A stretch of 64,000 bases of DNA from Nesterenkonia ebinurensis (GTDB taxonomy: Bacteria > Actinomycetota > Actinomycetes > Actinomycetales > Micrococcaceae): contig NZ_VWNF01000001.1 of assembly GCF_008711175.1 (NCBI RefSeq), positions 62,001 to 126,000 of the forward strand. The letters are read 5' to 3'. Below are positions 31,819 through 43,384 of the stretch, piece by piece (position 1 is the stretch's first letter; each line of letters starts with the position of its first letter). Under the pieces are notes generated by a model. That model had not been told where the DNA came from and did not search any database. It saw nothing but the letters and a program-made list of their open reading frames with translations. A program made the position numbers and the translations under genes.

Positions 31819-32574
31819 CTATCGGCGGTCGATTCTCTCGACGGCGGAGTCCATGAGGGAGGCGCGCAGATCTTTGAGGCACTGCAGCATCTCTTTGGAG
31901 GACTCTGCCACCCGAGCTCGGGCTGCGGCGTCCTTGCGAGCTGCGTGCGGGGCCATGGCTCGGGCGATGAGGTCCAGCTCGGCGTCGGCGGAACGGCGCA
32001 GAGTGACCAGGTGCTTGGGCTCCAGTCCGTAGCGGGCCAGCACCCGCACGGCTTTGACCGCTTTGAGGTCGTGGTGGCTGTAGTTGCCCTGGGCGTCGGC
32101 GGAGATGATGCGGAATTTCTCCAAGGTGTCGAGCATCCCGCGGGTGGCTCCGGACAGGGCGCGCAGCTCCTTGCGGCTCATCGGGCGGGTGCGTCCGGTG
32201 AGCTGGGCGGCTAGTTCCCCGGTGACTTCGCGCGGTCCCACCGGCGCAGACTCAGGCAGCGCCTCAGGCTTCTCCCCGGCGTCGATGGCCTCCATGGTCT
32301 GCTTGATGACGTCCAGGGGCATATACCTATCCCGCTGCAGGGCGAGGATGAAGCGCAGGCGCTCCACATCTGCGGCGGAGTATTTGCGGTACCCGGATTG
32401 GGTGCGGGCAGGCTCCACCAGGTCGCGCTCCTCCAGGAACCTCAGCTTGGATGCTGAGAGGTCGGGGAACTCGTGCTGCAGTTCGCGCAGCACCTCAGAG
32501 ATGGTGAAGACGTGGCTGTCGGCGGGCCCGGCGTTCTCAGCCGGTTTGGGCTGGCGAGCAGGTGTTGCACTCAC
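31819..32574 (-). CDS. ftsR: MerR-family cell division regulator FtsR
   Basis: 251-residue MerR protein: HVFTISEVLRELQHEFPDLSASKLRFLEERDLVEPART then SGYRKYSAADVERLRFIL, as in FtsR of Corynebacterium and Rv1828, which activate ftsZ. The long C-terminal half has an alanine/arginine-rich helix region without cysteine ligands. GTG start at 32574 with AGAGGA upstream. Its place between garA and the DUF151 gene is the standard order. Confidence 0.88.
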   Translation of the reverse strand: MSATPARQPKPAENAGPADSHVFTISEVLRELQHEFPDLSASKLRFLEERDLVEPARTQSGYRKYSAADVERLRFILALQRDRYMPLDVIKQTMEAIDAGEKPEALPESAPVGPREVTGELAAQLTGRTRPMSRKELRALSGATRGMLDTLEKFRIISADAQGNYSHHDLKAVKAVRVLARYGLEPKHLVTLRRSADAELDLIARAMAPHAARKDAAARARVAESSKEMLQCLKDLRASLMDSAVERIDRR

Positions 32575-32715
32575 AGGCGCATCCTCTTTCGGGGTTCAGG
32601 GGAAGGAAAGAAGTCAGCCCCAGGATAACGTGCCCAGAGAATAAGTCCCGTCATTTGCGTCATGGAGATTCTGCCGGCGCTCTTCAGACCCGCCGGCGCC
32701 CGGTCTGTCTGCGAC

Positions 32716-33159
32716 TCAGCTGCCCCCGGTGTAGAAGGTGAGCCGGAATTTGCCGATCTGCACCTCATCACCTGCGGAGAGCAGGTGACTGTCCACTCGG
32801 TCATGGTTGACGTAGGTGCCGTTGAGGCTGCCCAGATCCTCAATCCGGAACACAGAATCGGTGCGCAGAATTTTCACATGGCGCCGTGAGACGGTGACAT
32901 CGTCCAGGAAGATATCCGCCTCAGGGTGCCGGCCCACGGTGGTCTCGTCCTGGTCCACCAGGAAGCGTGCTCCCTGGTTGGCCCCGGTATGGGCGATCAG
33001 CAGTGCCGAACCCTGCGGGAGGGCCCCGATGGCTGCACTGTCCTGATCAGAGAGATTGGCCTCCAAAGGCCCGGTGTGGGCTGGCGGCAGCGCAATGGAG
33101 GTGGTCTCCGATGCGCTCTCCGGCGCGACGTCGTGCTCATGGTGCTTCTCTGCAGACAC
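32716..33159 (-). CDS. garA: FHA-domain metabolic switch protein GarA/OdhI
   Basis: 147-residue protein whose C-terminal FHA domain (GRHPEADIFLDDVTVSRRH, GSLNGTYVN, GDEVQIGKFRLTF) closely follows GarA/OdhI. The N-terminal ETTS motif is the site phosphorylated by Ser/Thr kinases in those proteins; the unphosphorylated form inhibits 2-oxoglutarate dehydrogenase and related enzymes. I prefer the GTG at 33159 because AGGAGGAA lies 6 nt upstream; a GTG at 33201 lies almost on a TATATA -10 element (33203-33210) that probably drives this gene. Confidence 0.92.
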   Translation of the reverse strand: MSAEKHHEHDVAPESASETTSIALPPAHTGPLEANLSDQDSAAIGALPQGSALLIAHTGANQGARFLVDQDETTVGRHPEADIFLDDVTVSRRHVKILRTDSVFRIEDLGSLNGTYVNHDRVDSHLLSAGDEVQIGKFRLTFYTGGS

Positions 33160-33224
33160 CGGTTCCTCCTCTCGCAGCTCTTCACCTCTGCCTGAGGTCA
33201 CAACTATATAACAATGGCGCAGGC

Positions 33225-33611
33225 TCAGCCCACCTGGGCGGAATACTCCTCGGCACTGAGCAGCGCGTCCAGGCCGGAGTCCTCAGCCAGCTTCACTTCG
33301 AAGAGCCAACCGCCGCCGTAAGGCTCAGCGTTGATGGCCTGCGGCTCATCGTCCAGGGTCTCGTTGACCGCAGTGATCTCACCGGCGACCGGGGCGTAGA
33401 TATCGGAGACAGACTTGGTGGACTCCACCTCCCCGACCACGTCACCTGCTGCGACGGTGGATCCGACCTCCGGTTGCTCCACGTAGACCACCTCACCAAG
33501 GGCATCCTGGGCGAAGTCGGTGATGCCGATGCACACCACGCCCTCATCATTGGGACTGGAGACCCACTCGTGCTCGGCGCTGTACTTGAACTCGTCGGGA
33601 ACTGTGCTCAT
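33225..33611 (-). CDS. gcvH: glycine cleavage system H protein
   Basis: 128-residue lipoyl carrier. The lipoylated lysine is Lys66 in EVESTKSVSD; HEWV near residue 14 and GWLFEVKL near 103 are family marks. It shuttles the aminomethyl group among the P, T and L proteins of glycine cleavage, none of which is in this window. First gene of the garA/ftsR cluster, in the order also seen in mycobacteria. Confidence 0.96.
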   Translation of the reverse strand: MSTVPDEFKYSAEHEWVSSPNDEGVVCIGITDFAQDALGEVVYVEQPEVGSTVAAGDVVGEVESTKSVSDIYAPVAGEITAVNETLDDEPQAINAEPYGGGWLFEVKLAEDSGLDALLSAEEYSAQVG

Positions 33612-33696
33612 CGATGCTCCTTGGAAAGCTGGGGGTGGAACAAAACTGTTGCTGCAGCCAACTTAGCACCCAGCACCTACTGCCCGAAGTTCCGCC

Positions 33697-34377
33697 TCAG
33701 CCGAGCACGCCTTCACGGATCGCCCGCAGCACCGCATTGGTCCGGTCACGTGCGCCGAGCTTGATCAGGATCGAAGAGATGTGGTTCTTCACCGTGCCCT
33801 CCGCGAGGTGGACCAGGTCTGCGATCTGCCGGTTGGAGTAGCCCTCGGCCACCAGCCGCAGCACCTCGACCTCCCTCTCGGTGAGCGATTCGACGACGAC
33901 GCCGGATGCTCCAGCAGGTGCCGGAGCGGACTTGATTGCCCGCAGCAGCCGGTCGGTGATGGAGGGCGCGATGAGTGTGCCGCCCTCTGCGAGCGCCTGC
34001 ACTGCTGCGGCGAGCTGCTCCACGGTGACGTCTTTGAGCAGGTAGCCGCGGGCACCGGCGCGCAGGGCCTCAAGCACCAGGGTGTCATCGTCGAAGGTGG
34101 TGAGCACCAGCACCGGGATCTCCCGTCCGGCGGCTTGGAGCTGCTGGAGCAGCCAGAGACCGTCATAGCGGGGCATCCGCAGGTCCAGCAGCACCACCTC
34201 AGGAACCTGGTCTTCGGCTGCCTCATCCAGCAGGGTGAGCGCCTCAGCGCCGTCGCCGGCTTCGGCCATCACGGTGATTCCGCCGAGCTCCAGCAGGGTC
34301 CGGATGCCCTGCCGGACCAGGGTCTGGTCATCGACCACCATCACTCGCACCGCAGTGCCGGTGTGCTGTTCGGTCAC
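33697..34377 (-). CDS. NarL/LuxR-type response regulator
   Basis: 226-residue two-component regulator. Receiver domain with acidic pocket Asp16/Asp17 and phospho-acceptor Asp65 (LLDLRMP), Thr/Lys conserved sites TTFDD and LLKDVT; C-terminal LuxR helix-turn-helix (LTEREVEVLRLVAEGYSNRQIADLVHLAEGTVKNH). The GTG start overlaps the kinase stop by 4 nt, so they form a coupled pair. Probably controls the divergent ABC-2 exporter at 35706. Confidence 0.92.
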   Translation of the reverse strand: MTEQHTGTAVRVMVVDDQTLVRQGIRTLLELGGITVMAEAGDGAEALTLLDEAAEDQVPEVVLLDLRMPRYDGLWLLQQLQAAGREIPVLVLTTFDDDTLVLEALRAGARGYLLKDVTVEQLAAAVQALAEGGTLIAPSITDRLLRAIKSAPAPAGASGVVVESLTEREVEVLRLVAEGYSNRQIADLVHLAEGTVKNHISSILIKLGARDRTNAVLRAIREGVLG

Positions 34378-35594
34378 TGCGCCCCCGCGGGTTCGTCGCG
34401 GAGCCCGGGTGCGGCACTCTGCCCTGCGGCGGGAAGACGCACCTGGATGGTGAACTGCGGGGAGCTGGAGACTCTCAGCTGCCCGCCCAGCAGCTCCACC
34501 CGCTCGCGCAGCCCGGTCAGGCCGTGGCCCAGGGTGATGGTTTTCGGCGCCAGCCCGTCGTTGCTGCCGGTGAGCACCACTTCCGGGCCGGCCTGACCCA
34601 GGGTCAGGGACAGCTGCTGTGCCTGCGAGTGCTTGACCGCATTGGTGATGATCTCCTGGGCCGCTCGGACCAGAGCCGCGGTCTGCTGGTCGTCCACCGC
34701 CACGACGGGGGCGACGTCCACCTGGATCTCCAGCGAGGGGACCGCCGCCGCCAGTCGCTCCAGGTGGGTCTGCAGGTCCCCGGGCCCGGTCTCGCGCAGC
34801 TCGCCGACAGTGGCCCGCACATCAGCCAGCAGTTGCTTGGCCACCCCTGCCGCCCGATCGATATGGGCAGAAGCGTCCTGGGCGGATCGGCTGCCTGCGC
34901 TGCGGTGCTTGGCCGCCTCCAGCTCCAGGTTGAGCACCGTGAGCTGGTGGCCCATGGCGTCGTGCAGCTCCCGGGAGATCCGCAGCCGCTCGGCCGTGGC
35001 GGCCGAGTCCTCCAGCAGCACCCCTGCCGCCTCAAGCTCCAGGTTCTTCTGCTCCAGCTCGCTGCGGAACACTATTTCGCGGTACAGGGCATAGGTGCTG
35101 AACATCGAAGCCAGGTGGATAATCATGTAGAAGACGGTGGTGGCCAGGTACTCCACCGGGGCCGCTCCGTGAGCCACCATGTGCCCGAGCACCACTGCAC
35201 AGTTCAGCCCAATGACACCCAGCACCATAGGGATTGGGATGAGGTAGCTGCCCACGGCAGCAACCACCACCAGGATTACCACCAGCATCCCCTGGTCGGG
35301 CATCGTGAGCAGCAGTGCCCAGGAACTCAGCACAGCAGCCGCGTAGGCGGCGTTCTGCCAGCTGGTGCTGAGCCGGCCGCTGGCAGCCAGCACCACTGCG
35401 GAGAGGCAGCCGATGAGCAGTCCGGCCCAGAGCCAGCTCGGAATATAAGGGTCACCGCCGACGGCGAGCATCAGCACGCCCACACCGAAGCAGAGCCCCA
35501 GAATAGCGATGCCGGAGAACTCCTCCCAGCGGCGACGGCGCGACCTGCCGGACATCTCGGAAAGCACCTGCGCCGGTGCCCACTGATCCTCCAT
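34374..35594 (-). CDS. sensor histidine kinase, HisKA_3 (DesK/LiaS-like)
   Basis: 406-residue membrane kinase. Six to seven hydrophobic segments in residues 27-170 form the sensor part with no large extracellular domain; the dimerisation helix holds the phospho-His211 (ISRELHDAMGHQ); ATP-binding N box EIITNAVKHS and GHGLTGLRERVELLGG follow. I start at MEDQWAPAQ (35594); the frame is open much further upstream but runs antisense to the exporter ATPase. Such kinases often sense membrane state or cell-envelope drugs. Confidence 0.9.
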   Translation of the reverse strand: MEDQWAPAQVLSEMSGRSRRRRWEEFSGIAILGLCFGVGVLMLAVGGDPYIPSWLWAGLLIGCLSAVVLAASGRLSTSWQNAAYAAAVLSSWALLLTMPDQGMLVVILVVVAAVGSYLIPIPMVLGVIGLNCAVVLGHMVAHGAAPVEYLATTVFYMIIHLASMFSTYALYREIVFRSELEQKNLELEAAGVLLEDSAATAERLRISRELHDAMGHQLTVLNLELEAAKHRSAGSRSAQDASAHIDRAAGVAKQLLADVRATVGELRETGPGDLQTHLERLAAAVPSLEIQVDVAPVVAVDDQQTAALVRAAQEIITNAVKHSQAQQLSLTLGQAGPEVVLTGSNDGLAPKTITLGHGLTGLRERVELLGGQLRVSSSPQFTIQVRLPAAGQSAAPGLRDEPAGAQ

Positions 35595-35705
35595 AGTCAC
35601 CAAGCCTACTGACTCCCGGGGCCCGCCAGGGGTGCCGAAAGTCATGGCCCAGCTCATGACCAGCGGCACAGGTGCACCAGCGTGAGAGGCGGAAAGCTGG
35701 AGCCC

Positions 35706-36473
35706 ATGACAGAACACAAAGAGCAGCACGCAGAACAGAGTGCGCCGCCGGCCATCGATGCCCAGCATTTGGTCAAGCGGTACAAGACCAAGACAGCGGT
35801 GGACGGAATCAGCCTTCAGGTGGCCGCCGGTGAGACGTTCGGGATCCTGGGCACCAACGGTGCCGGTAAGACCACCGTCGTGGAGATGATCGCCGGGCTG
35901 CGCAAACCCACTGAGGGTTCGGTGCGGATCCTGGGCCTGGACCCCTTCACTGACCGGGCGAAGGTCCGGCAGATCCTGGGCGTCCAGCTGCAGCAGGCCT
36001 ATCTGCACGGCTCGCTGACCGCCCGGGAGCTGGTGAACCTCTACCGCAGCTTTTACCCCGATCCGCTGGATGCCGAGAAGGCCCTGGCGATGGTGGAGCT
36101 GACCGATAAGGCCAGAACCAAGTTCGACAACCTCTCCGGCGGCCAGATGCAGCGGCTGTCCATCGCCCTGGCGCTGATCGGCCGGCCGCAGGTGGTGATC
36201 CTGGACGAGCTGACCACCGGTCTGGATCCCAAGGCCCGCCGCCGGGTCTGGGGAACCATCGAGTCGCTGGCCGAGCAGACGGTGATCCTGGTCAGCCACG
36301 CCATGGACGAGGTGGAGCGGCTCTGCAACCGGGTCGCACTGATCGACGCCGGTCGAATCATCGCTCAGGGCACCCCTGACCAGTTGAAGCAACAGGCAGG
36401 TACCAGCACCCTGGAGGACGCTTTCGTGGCGCTGACCGGCAGAGAGATTCACGACGACGAGGAGGACGACTGA
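35706..36473 (+). CDS. ABC-2 exporter ATPase (DrrA/CcmA type)
   Basis: 255-residue ATPase with Walker A GTNGAGKTT (near residue 45), signature LSGGQMQRLSIALAL and Walker B VVILDELTTGLDP. Glu replaces Pro in the common LLDEPT string (LDELTTGLD). Start chosen at 35706; a GTG at 35682 is in frame. It pairs with the permease 1 nt downstream and diverges from the two-component genes, a common drug-efflux arrangement. Confidence 0.9.
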   Translation: MTEHKEQHAEQSAPPAIDAQHLVKRYKTKTAVDGISLQVAAGETFGILGTNGAGKTTVVEMIAGLRKPTEGSVRILGLDPFTDRAKVRQILGVQLQQAYLHGSLTARELVNLYRSFYPDPLDAEKALAMVELTDKARTKFDNLSGGQMQRLSIALALIGRPQVVILDELTTGLDPKARRRVWGTIESLAEQTVILVSHAMDEVERLCNRVALIDAGRIIAQGTPDQLKQQAGTSTLEDAFVALTGREIHDDEEDD

Positions 36474-36474
36474 G

Positions 36475-37251
36475 ATGACAAGCACTGCAGTTCAGGCCCG
36501 CAGACCAGGGCTCAATGCATGGCTGAAGCTGATCGAGGCCGAAGCTAAGATGGTGATCCGGGACTATGCGGGGCTGATCGTCCCGCTCGGGCTGCCGATG
36601 CTGATCCTGGTGATGCAGGGCATCATGATCGACGATATCCATCAGGAGCTGGCCGAGGGCGTCACCGTCTTCTCCTACTACGCGCTGCCGGTGGTGATCA
36701 GCATGGTGGTGTCCACGATCGCGGTGATCAATATGCCCAGCTTCCTGGCCACCTACCGCAAGACCAAGCTGCTGCGCCGACTTGCGGTCACCCCGGCCTC
36801 GCCGGCCATGGTGCTGGTGGCCCAGATGGTGGTCAGCTTCATCCAGGTCATCCTGGGCATCGGACTGGCCTTCGCGATGGCGATGATCTTCTTCGGCGCG
36901 AGTCTGCCACAGTCCTTGTTCACCGCGGCTGCCGTGCTGCTGGCCTGCTGCGCGGCGATGTACGGGCTGGGTATGATCGTCGCCTCCATCGCTCCCACCC
37001 CAAACTCCTCCGTGGCCATTGGGCTGGTCGCGTTCTTCGGCATCGCAGCCCTGGGCGGCATGTTCGGGCCGGCCGAGAACCTGCCCGATGCCCTGCAGAC
37101 CCTGGGCTCCTGGCTGCCCTTCGGCGCAGCCGTTGAGGCATTCCAGTCGGCCTGGTTGGGCGAAGCGGTTGATGCGCAGAACTGGCTGGTGCTGGGCGGC
37201 TCCGCGGTGATCGGTGCCGGCGTGGCTGCCGCCCTGTTCCGCTGGGAATAG
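36475..37251 (+). CDS. ABC-2 type permease
   Basis: 258-residue inner-membrane protein with six predicted helices (ADYAGLIVPLGLPMLILVM region, then SYYALPVVISMVVSTIAVI, MVVSFIQVILGIGLAFAMAMI and others) and the cytoplasmic YRKTKLLRRLAVTP motif of ABC-2 exporters. Forms the channel for the ATPase upstream. The gene ends 125 nt before the convergent sugC-like gene; that gap is GC-rich with no clear terminator. Confidence 0.88.
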   Translation: MTSTAVQARRPGLNAWLKLIEAEAKMVIRDYAGLIVPLGLPMLILVMQGIMIDDIHQELAEGVTVFSYYALPVVISMVVSTIAVINMPSFLATYRKTKLLRRLAVTPASPAMVLVAQMVVSFIQVILGIGLAFAMAMIFFGASLPQSLFTAAAVLLACCAAMYGLGMIVASIAPTPNSSVAIGLVAFFGIAALGGMFGPAENLPDALQTLGSWLPFGAAVEAFQSAWLGEAVDAQNWLVLGGSAVIGAGVAAALFRWE

Positions 37252-37376
37252 GGGTTAACCAGCTGTCCTCCTCTTCGCGCGCTGCGCGCTCTACCGGCTG
37301 CACTCGCCTGGGAAGACACAGAGCAAGTCCCTGACCCGGCCCGCACAGGTCCTGCGGATCTGCATGGGCGCCGAGG

Positions 37377-38651
37377 TTAGGGGCCCTCGGTCTTCTCTTG
37401 GGTCGATTGGCGGTCCCTATCCCGCTTGCGATCCTCAGCCGCGAGCCGGGTGAGCTCGGCGCCTGCCTCGGCATCGCGGGTCAGGTTCTCTCCGGTGGCC
37501 GGATCGAAGAGGTGGATGCGCCGGGTGTCTACCCACAGCTCAGCGGTGTCCCCGCCGCGCACCCGGGACATCGCATCCACGGCCACCACCAGCTGGGTGC
37601 GCAGTTCGTCGGCATCCATATCCGCGGCCAGATTCTCCAGCGCCTCGGCTACCCGTGGATCGTTCTGATAACGGATATAGCCGTACTGCTCATTGCCCAA
37701 CCACTCCACATGAGACAACTCAGCGGAGAACACTGACCCGCGGCCGCGCCGGGACTCGTCCACCTGCGAGGCCTCATCGAAGAACTCCGGGCGGATCCCG
37801 GCCAGTACAATCTCCTTATCCCGCCCGGCGGCAGCAATCTGCTCAGGAAGCTCAATCTCACCCAGCGGAGTCCTCAGCACTGTGGAACCGGTGGAGCCCT
37901 CCTCCACAGTGCCGGGCAGGAAGTTCATGGACGGGGAGCCGATGAACCCCGCCACGAACAGATTGGCCGGCTGCTCGTAGAGCTCACGGGGTGAGGCGAT
38001 CTGCTGCAGCAACCCTTTCTTCAGCACCGCCACCCGGTCACCCAAGGTCATCGCCTCGGTCTGGTCGTGGGTGACATAGACGCTGGTGGTGTTCAGGCCG
38101 CGCTGCAGCTGGGAGATCTCGGCACGCATCTGACCGCGCAGCTTGGCGTCCAGATTGGACAGCGGCTCGTCGAAGAGGAAAGCATTGGCCTCCCGGACGA
38201 TGGCCCGGCCCATGGCCACCCGCTGCCGCTGACCACCGGAGAGGTTAGCCGGCTTGCGCTGCAGGTGTTCGGTGAGCTCCAACATTCCGGCCGCCCGCTG
38301 CACCTTCTCCTTGACCTCACCCTCAGTGAACTTCCCCTTGGCCAGTCGCATCGGAAAGGCGATGTTCTCGAAAACGGTCAAATGCGGGTAGAGGGCGTAG
38401 TTCTGGAAGACCATGGCCAGGTTGCGCTCCCGGGGCGGTTTCTCGTTGACCCGTTCTCCACCGATCAGCAGGTCCCCAGAGGTGATGTCCTCCAGTCCCA
38501 CTATCATCCGCAGCAGAGTGGACTTGCCGCAGCCGGAGGGCCCCACCAGAATCACGAACTCGCCGTCCTCAATATCTATGGAGACATCGTTGACCGCCGG
38601 GAAGCCGTCGTCGTACTCCTTGACGATGTTCTGCAGAGTGATTGATGCCAT
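37377..38651 (-). CDS. sugC: sugar ABC importer ATPase, SugC/MsmK/UgpC type
   Basis: 424-residue ATPase: Walker [10 protein letters not shown] (near residue 38), [15 protein letters not shown], Walker [16 protein letters not shown], and a C-terminal TOBE/regulatory domain. It is longer than the common 360-390 residues owing to a charged tail ([17 protein letters not shown]). Last gene of lpqY-sugA-sugB-sugC, 15 nt after sugB. In mycobacteria the homologous set imports trehalose; that role is carried over by similarity of the binding protein. Confidence 0.88.
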   Translation of the reverse strand: MASITLQNIVKEYDDGFPAVNDVSIDIEDGEFVILVGPSGCGKSTLLRMIVGLEDITSGDLLIGGERVNEKPPRERNLAMVFQNYALYPHLTVFENIAFPMRLAKGKFTEGEVKEKVQRAAGMLELTEHLQRKPANLSGGQRQRVAMGRAIVREANAFLFDEPLSNLDAKLRGQMRAEISQLQRGLNTTSVYVTHDQTEAMTLGDRVAVLKKGLLQQIASPRELYEQPANLFVAGFIGSPSMNFLPGTVEEGSTGSTVLRTPLGEIELPEQIAAAGRDKEIVLAGIRPEFFDEASQVDESRRGRGSVFSAELSHVEWLGNEQYGYIRYQNDPRVAEALENLAADMDADELRTQLVVAVDAMSRVRGGDTAELWVDTRRIHLFDPATGENLTRDAEAGAELTRLAAEDRKRDRDRQSTQEKTEGP

Positions 38652-38666
38652 TGTTGTAGGTCCTTT

Positions 38667-39506
38667 CTAGCCCTTGACTGCGCCCTGTGTCAGGCCGGAG
38701 ACGATGCGCCGCTGGAACAGCAGCACCAGGACGACGACGGGAATGGTCACCACGATTGCCGCAGCAGAGATGGCGCCGGTGGGCTCTTCGAACTGACTGG
38801 CCCCGGTGAAGAAGGCCAGGGCCGCCGGGACCGGCCGGGCCGCCTCGGTGGAGGTCAGGGAGATACCGTAGACGAAGTCGTTCCAGGCGATGAAGAACGC
38901 CAGAATCGCAGTGGTGAAAACTCCCGGCGCAGCCAGTGGCACGATTGCTTTGCGGAAGGCCTGCCACTGGGTGGCACCGTCCACCTGGGCGGCCTGCTCC
39001 AGGTCCCAGGGGATCTGCCGGAAGAAGGCAGAAAGCGTCCAGATGGAGATCGGCAGGGTCAGTGACAGGTACGGGATGATCAGACCCGGCCAGGTGTCGT
39101 AGAGGCCGATGGTCCGCCAGAGGTTGAACAGCGGAGTGACCACCGAGATCACCGGGAAGATGGAGACCGCCAGGGCCACTCCCAGGATGATCCGTTTGCC
39201 GGGGAACTCCAGGCGGGCGATGGCGTATGCGCACAGGGTGGCCAGCACCACGGCGATGAAGGTGGCGATCAGGGTGATGCCGATCGAGTTGCGCAGGGCG
39301 GAAAGAAACAGCCCCTGAGCGTCGCCCACGAAGATCATCTCGTAGTTCTGCCAGGTCCAGCTGGTGGGCAGGAAGTTCTGGTTGCCCAGGTCCCCGGGAG
39401 TCTTGAAGCTGGTGGCGAAGATGGCAGCGACCGGAAACAGGGAGTAGCCCAGCACCAACAGCGCCACCAGGGTCCAGCCGAGCCTAGACTTGCTCTTGGG
39501 GCTCAC
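38667..39506 (-). CDS. sugB: sugar ABC importer permease, SugB type
   Basis: 279-residue MalG-like permease with six helices and the EAA loop ([30 protein letters not shown]). Overlaps the sugA stop by 4 nt. Together with SugA forms the membrane channel. Confidence 0.88.
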   Translation of the reverse strand: MSPKSKSRLGWTLVALLVLGYSLFPVAAIFATSFKTPGDLGNQNFLPTSWTWQNYEMIFVGDAQGLFLSALRNSIGITLIATFIAVVLATLCAYAIARLEFPGKRIILGVALAVSIFPVISVVTPLFNLWRTIGLYDTWPGLIIPYLSLTLPISIWTLSAFFRQIPWDLEQAAQVDGATQWQAFRKAIVPLAAPGVFTTAILAFFIAWNDFVYGISLTSTEAARPVPAALAFFTGASQFEEPTGAISAAAIVVTIPVVVLVLLFQRRIVSGLTQGAVKG

Positions 39507-40492
39507 TGGTCCTCACCTCCGTTCTTGCCCTTGGCCTGAGACTGGTCGGTGCCAGAGGCCAGGTCCACGTTGAACAGCTTGATGGCGGCGAAGCACATCA
39601 GCAGCACGCAGAGGAACAGCACCACAGAGACCGCTGAGCCTAGTCCGATCTCCAGCCGGGAAATCGACTGCCGGTAGGCCAGCAGGGCCAGCACCTCAGT
39701 GCCCTGGTCTCCCCCGGTCATCACGAACACCGAGTCGAAGATGCGGAATGCGTCCAGGGCCCGGAAGAGCACAGCGACCATGATGGCGGCCTTCATATTC
39801 GGGATGATCACCCGGGTGAACTGCTGGGTTCGGGTGGCCCCGTCGACTTTGGCGGCCTCCACCAGCTCCTCAGGCACCTGGGCGAGCCCAGCCAGCAGCA
39901 GCAGGGCGATGAACGGGGTGGTCTTCCAAATCTCGGCAGCCATGATCACCGACAGGGCGGTCCAGGTGTTGCCGAACCAGTCCAGCTCCGCACTGATGCC
40001 CGGCACCCAGGAGAACCAGCTGTTGATGAACCCGGAGTTGATGTCAAACATGAAGTACCAGGCGAAGGCGGCCACCACGGTGATGATCGCATAGGGCACC
40101 AGGATGGCAGTGCGCAGCACCCCACGCAGAGCCTTCAGCGCCCGGTGCATGACCATCGCCAGAGCGAAGCCGAGCACCAGCTCAACGGCTACCGTGACCA
40201 CGGTGATGAGCAGGGTCACCAGGAAAGCCCGCCAGAAGGTCCAATCGGTGAACAGCAGCAGGTAGTTGTCCAGAAAGACGAACTCTCGTTCGTCCGGGGT
40301 GGTGAGCCGGTAGGAGAACAATGAGTCGAAGGTGGCCTGAGCGATGGGGTAGGCCGTGACCGCCAGCATGATCACGAACGCTGGGCCGGCCAGCATCCAG
40401 CCGAGCCGGGCTTCGGCCCGAGTCCGCTCTGACTTTGCCGGCTTCCCGGCTTTAGCTCTCCGCTTGGCGGCGGGTACTGCAGGGGTACTCAT
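39503..40492 (-). CDS. sugA: sugar ABC importer permease, SugA type
   Basis: 329-residue MalF-like permease; a basic N-terminal tail of about 30 residues, six helices and the EAA loop [26 protein letters not shown]. Start overlaps the stop of the binding-protein gene by 4 nt (ATGA), so translation is coupled. The C-terminal end is lysine/glycine rich and cytoplasmic. Confidence 0.88.
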   Translation of the reverse strand: MSTPAVPAAKRRAKAGKPAKSERTRAEARLGWMLAGPAFVIMLAVTAYPIAQATFDSLFSYRLTTPDEREFVFLDNYLLLFTDWTFWRAFLVTLLITVVTVAVELVLGFALAMVMHRALKALRGVLRTAILVPYAIITVVAAFAWYFMFDINSGFINSWFSWVPGISAELDWFGNTWTALSVIMAAEIWKTTPFIALLLLAGLAQVPEELVEAAKVDGATRTQQFTRVIIPNMKAAIMVAVLFRALDAFRIFDSVFVMTGGDQGTEVLALLAYRQSISRLEIGLGSAVSVVLFLCVLLMCFAAIKLFNVDLASGTDQSQAKGKNGGEDQ

Positions 40493-41775
40493 AGCAGGCG
40501 CTCCCCCCGTAAGACGTCCAAGATGTACTGAGCAGTGTTGGCCGGGGTGCGCTCGGCGTTCACCCCGGAGACCGGGGTGAAGTTCAGTTGGATCGATTCG
40601 GAGATTTCGTTGTAGTAGGGGGTCTGCGGTCTGGGGGCGGCGTTGTCGAGCGCATCGCGGATGGTCTCAGCCATGGGGAAGTCCTCCTCGATGGCAGGGT
40701 CGTTGAAAGCTGAGGCCGAGGAGGGCGGGTTGCCGTTGGTGAGGAAGTACTCGGTCTGGTTCTCCGGGCGGACAATGCACTCAATGGCCTCGAATGCCAG
40801 CTCAGGATGCTCCGACTCAGCACCGACTCCCAAGTTGATTCCGCCCAGCGGCGGTGCTGCGGGGGTGTCGGGGTCGACCCGGGGGTATTCGGCCCAGCCG
40901 ATGTCATCGGGTAGGTCGGCATCCACGCTTCCTTCCTCGGCTGCGGCGTTGGTGGCCGGCCAGACGAAGGGCCAGTTGACCATGAAGGAGCCGTTGTCCC
41001 GTTGGAACATCAGCATGGACTGGTTCTCATCCAGGGAGGCCACCCCTGGCCCGGCCAGTTGTTCAGAGCCGATGGTCCCGATGATCTCTGCGGTGCGCTG
41101 TCCGGCCTCAGAGTCCAGGCTGGTCTCCAACTCATCGGCTCCGGCGGAGGGGTCCACCAGGATGGACTCGCCCTGGGACTCCATGAGGCTGTTGACCCAG
41201 ACGGTCATCGACTCCGCACGGATGCCTTGGATACTCAGGTGTTTGTCCTGTTCCCGGGCAGCCTCTATGAGGTCGTCCCAGGTCACCGGCTCGCTCATGT
41301 CCAAGCCGGCTTCCTCGGCCACAGATTCGCGGTACCAGAGGATCTGGGTGTTGGCCCAGAACGGGACGGTGACCAGTTCATCATTCCACATGGCTCCAGC
41401 CAGGGCGCCTTCCAGGGTGTCCTCTGTGGTGCGCTCGGCCACGTCCTGCGGCACCGGGGCCAGGAAACCGGGCTCGGCCAGCTCCGGGATGAATGGCGGG
41501 TCGATGGACATGATGTCCAGGGATGAGTCTCCTGCGGCCAACCGCCGGGCCAGTTGCTCCCGCTGGGCAGGGGCATCATTGGGCAGCAGAGAGGTCTGGA
41601 TCCGGTAGGCGCCGTCCGCCTCTTCAGTGCACTGCTGAGCCAGTGCCTGCTGCCCGCCGTCGTCAGGGTTGATGTACCAGGTCAGCACGGGGACCTCGTC
41701 CTCCGCTCCGCAGCCGGTGAGCACCAAGGCTGCTGCGGCAGCGGCTGCCGCAGCCCGGGACCAGTTTCCGGTCAC
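40489..41775 (-). CDS. lpqY: LpqY-like sugar-binding lipoprotein
   Basis: 428-residue extracytoplasmic binding protein with lipoprotein signal (LVLTGCGAED, acylated Cys22). It shares with mycobacterial LpqY, as I recall it, the pattern QQCTEEADGAYRI, QREQLARRLAAGDSSLDIMSID, NTQILWYR, NWPFVWP and GGINLGVG. LpqY binds trehalose, so this importer probably recovers trehalose or a similar glucoside. GTG start at 41775 after AAGGAGGTG. Upstream, a 10-bp palindrome GTAGTACTAC (41830-41839) and TGTGCACA might bind a LacI-type regulator. Confidence 0.85.
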   Translation of the reverse strand: MTGNWSRAAAAAAAAALVLTGCGAEDEVPVLTWYINPDDGGQQALAQQCTEEADGAYRIQTSLLPNDAPAQREQLARRLAAGDSSLDIMSIDPPFIPELAEPGFLAPVPQDVAERTTEDTLEGALAGAMWNDELVTVPFWANTQILWYRESVAEEAGLDMSEPVTWDDLIEAAREQDKHLSIQGIRAESMTVWVNSLMESQGESILVDPSAGADELETSLDSEAGQRTAEIIGTIGSEQLAGPGVASLDENQSMLMFQRDNGSFMVNWPFVWPATNAAAEEGSVDADLPDDIGWAEYPRVDPDTPAAPPLGGINLGVGAESEHPELAFEAIECIVRPENQTEYFLTNGNPPSSASAFNDPAIEEDFPMAETIRDALDNAAPRPQTPYYNEISESIQLNFTPVSGVNAERTPANTAQYILDVLRGERLL

Positions 41776-41925
41776 GTGTACAACACCTCCTTGCTGAGGT
41801 GACCTGTGTCACAACTCCTGGTGTGCACAGTAGTACTACACGGTCATAAATGGAAGCCCCCACACCCATTTCCGCAGGAACAAAGCCCCCAGTCAGGGCA
41901 TTACAGGCAGGAAAGATACCGCGAA

Positions 41926-43218
<1,293 letters not shown>

Positions 43219-43384
43219 AGCCGTGCAACCCTCTCGCCGTGCATTTTTTAGGGGACTTCGATAAGCCTACGTCAGACCCCGGACATCCTCCCGCACCGAC
43301 TCACAGTGCTTGTCCCGGCGCCGGGCACAGATGTCGCACCTGCCTGCGGTGCGCCAACCCTCAATCGTCGCTCGAGCCTCATCC

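Noticed and set aside
35595-36485. N-terminal extension of the histidine kinase frame
   Set aside because: It runs antisense through the exporter ATPase and shows no family features; the kinase's first helix begins just after the ATG at 35594.
43314-43325. 12-bp palindrome CCCGGCGCCGGG between clpP2 and clpX
   Set aside because: Pure G/C palindromes of this size are expected by chance in such DNA; no promoter relation was clear.
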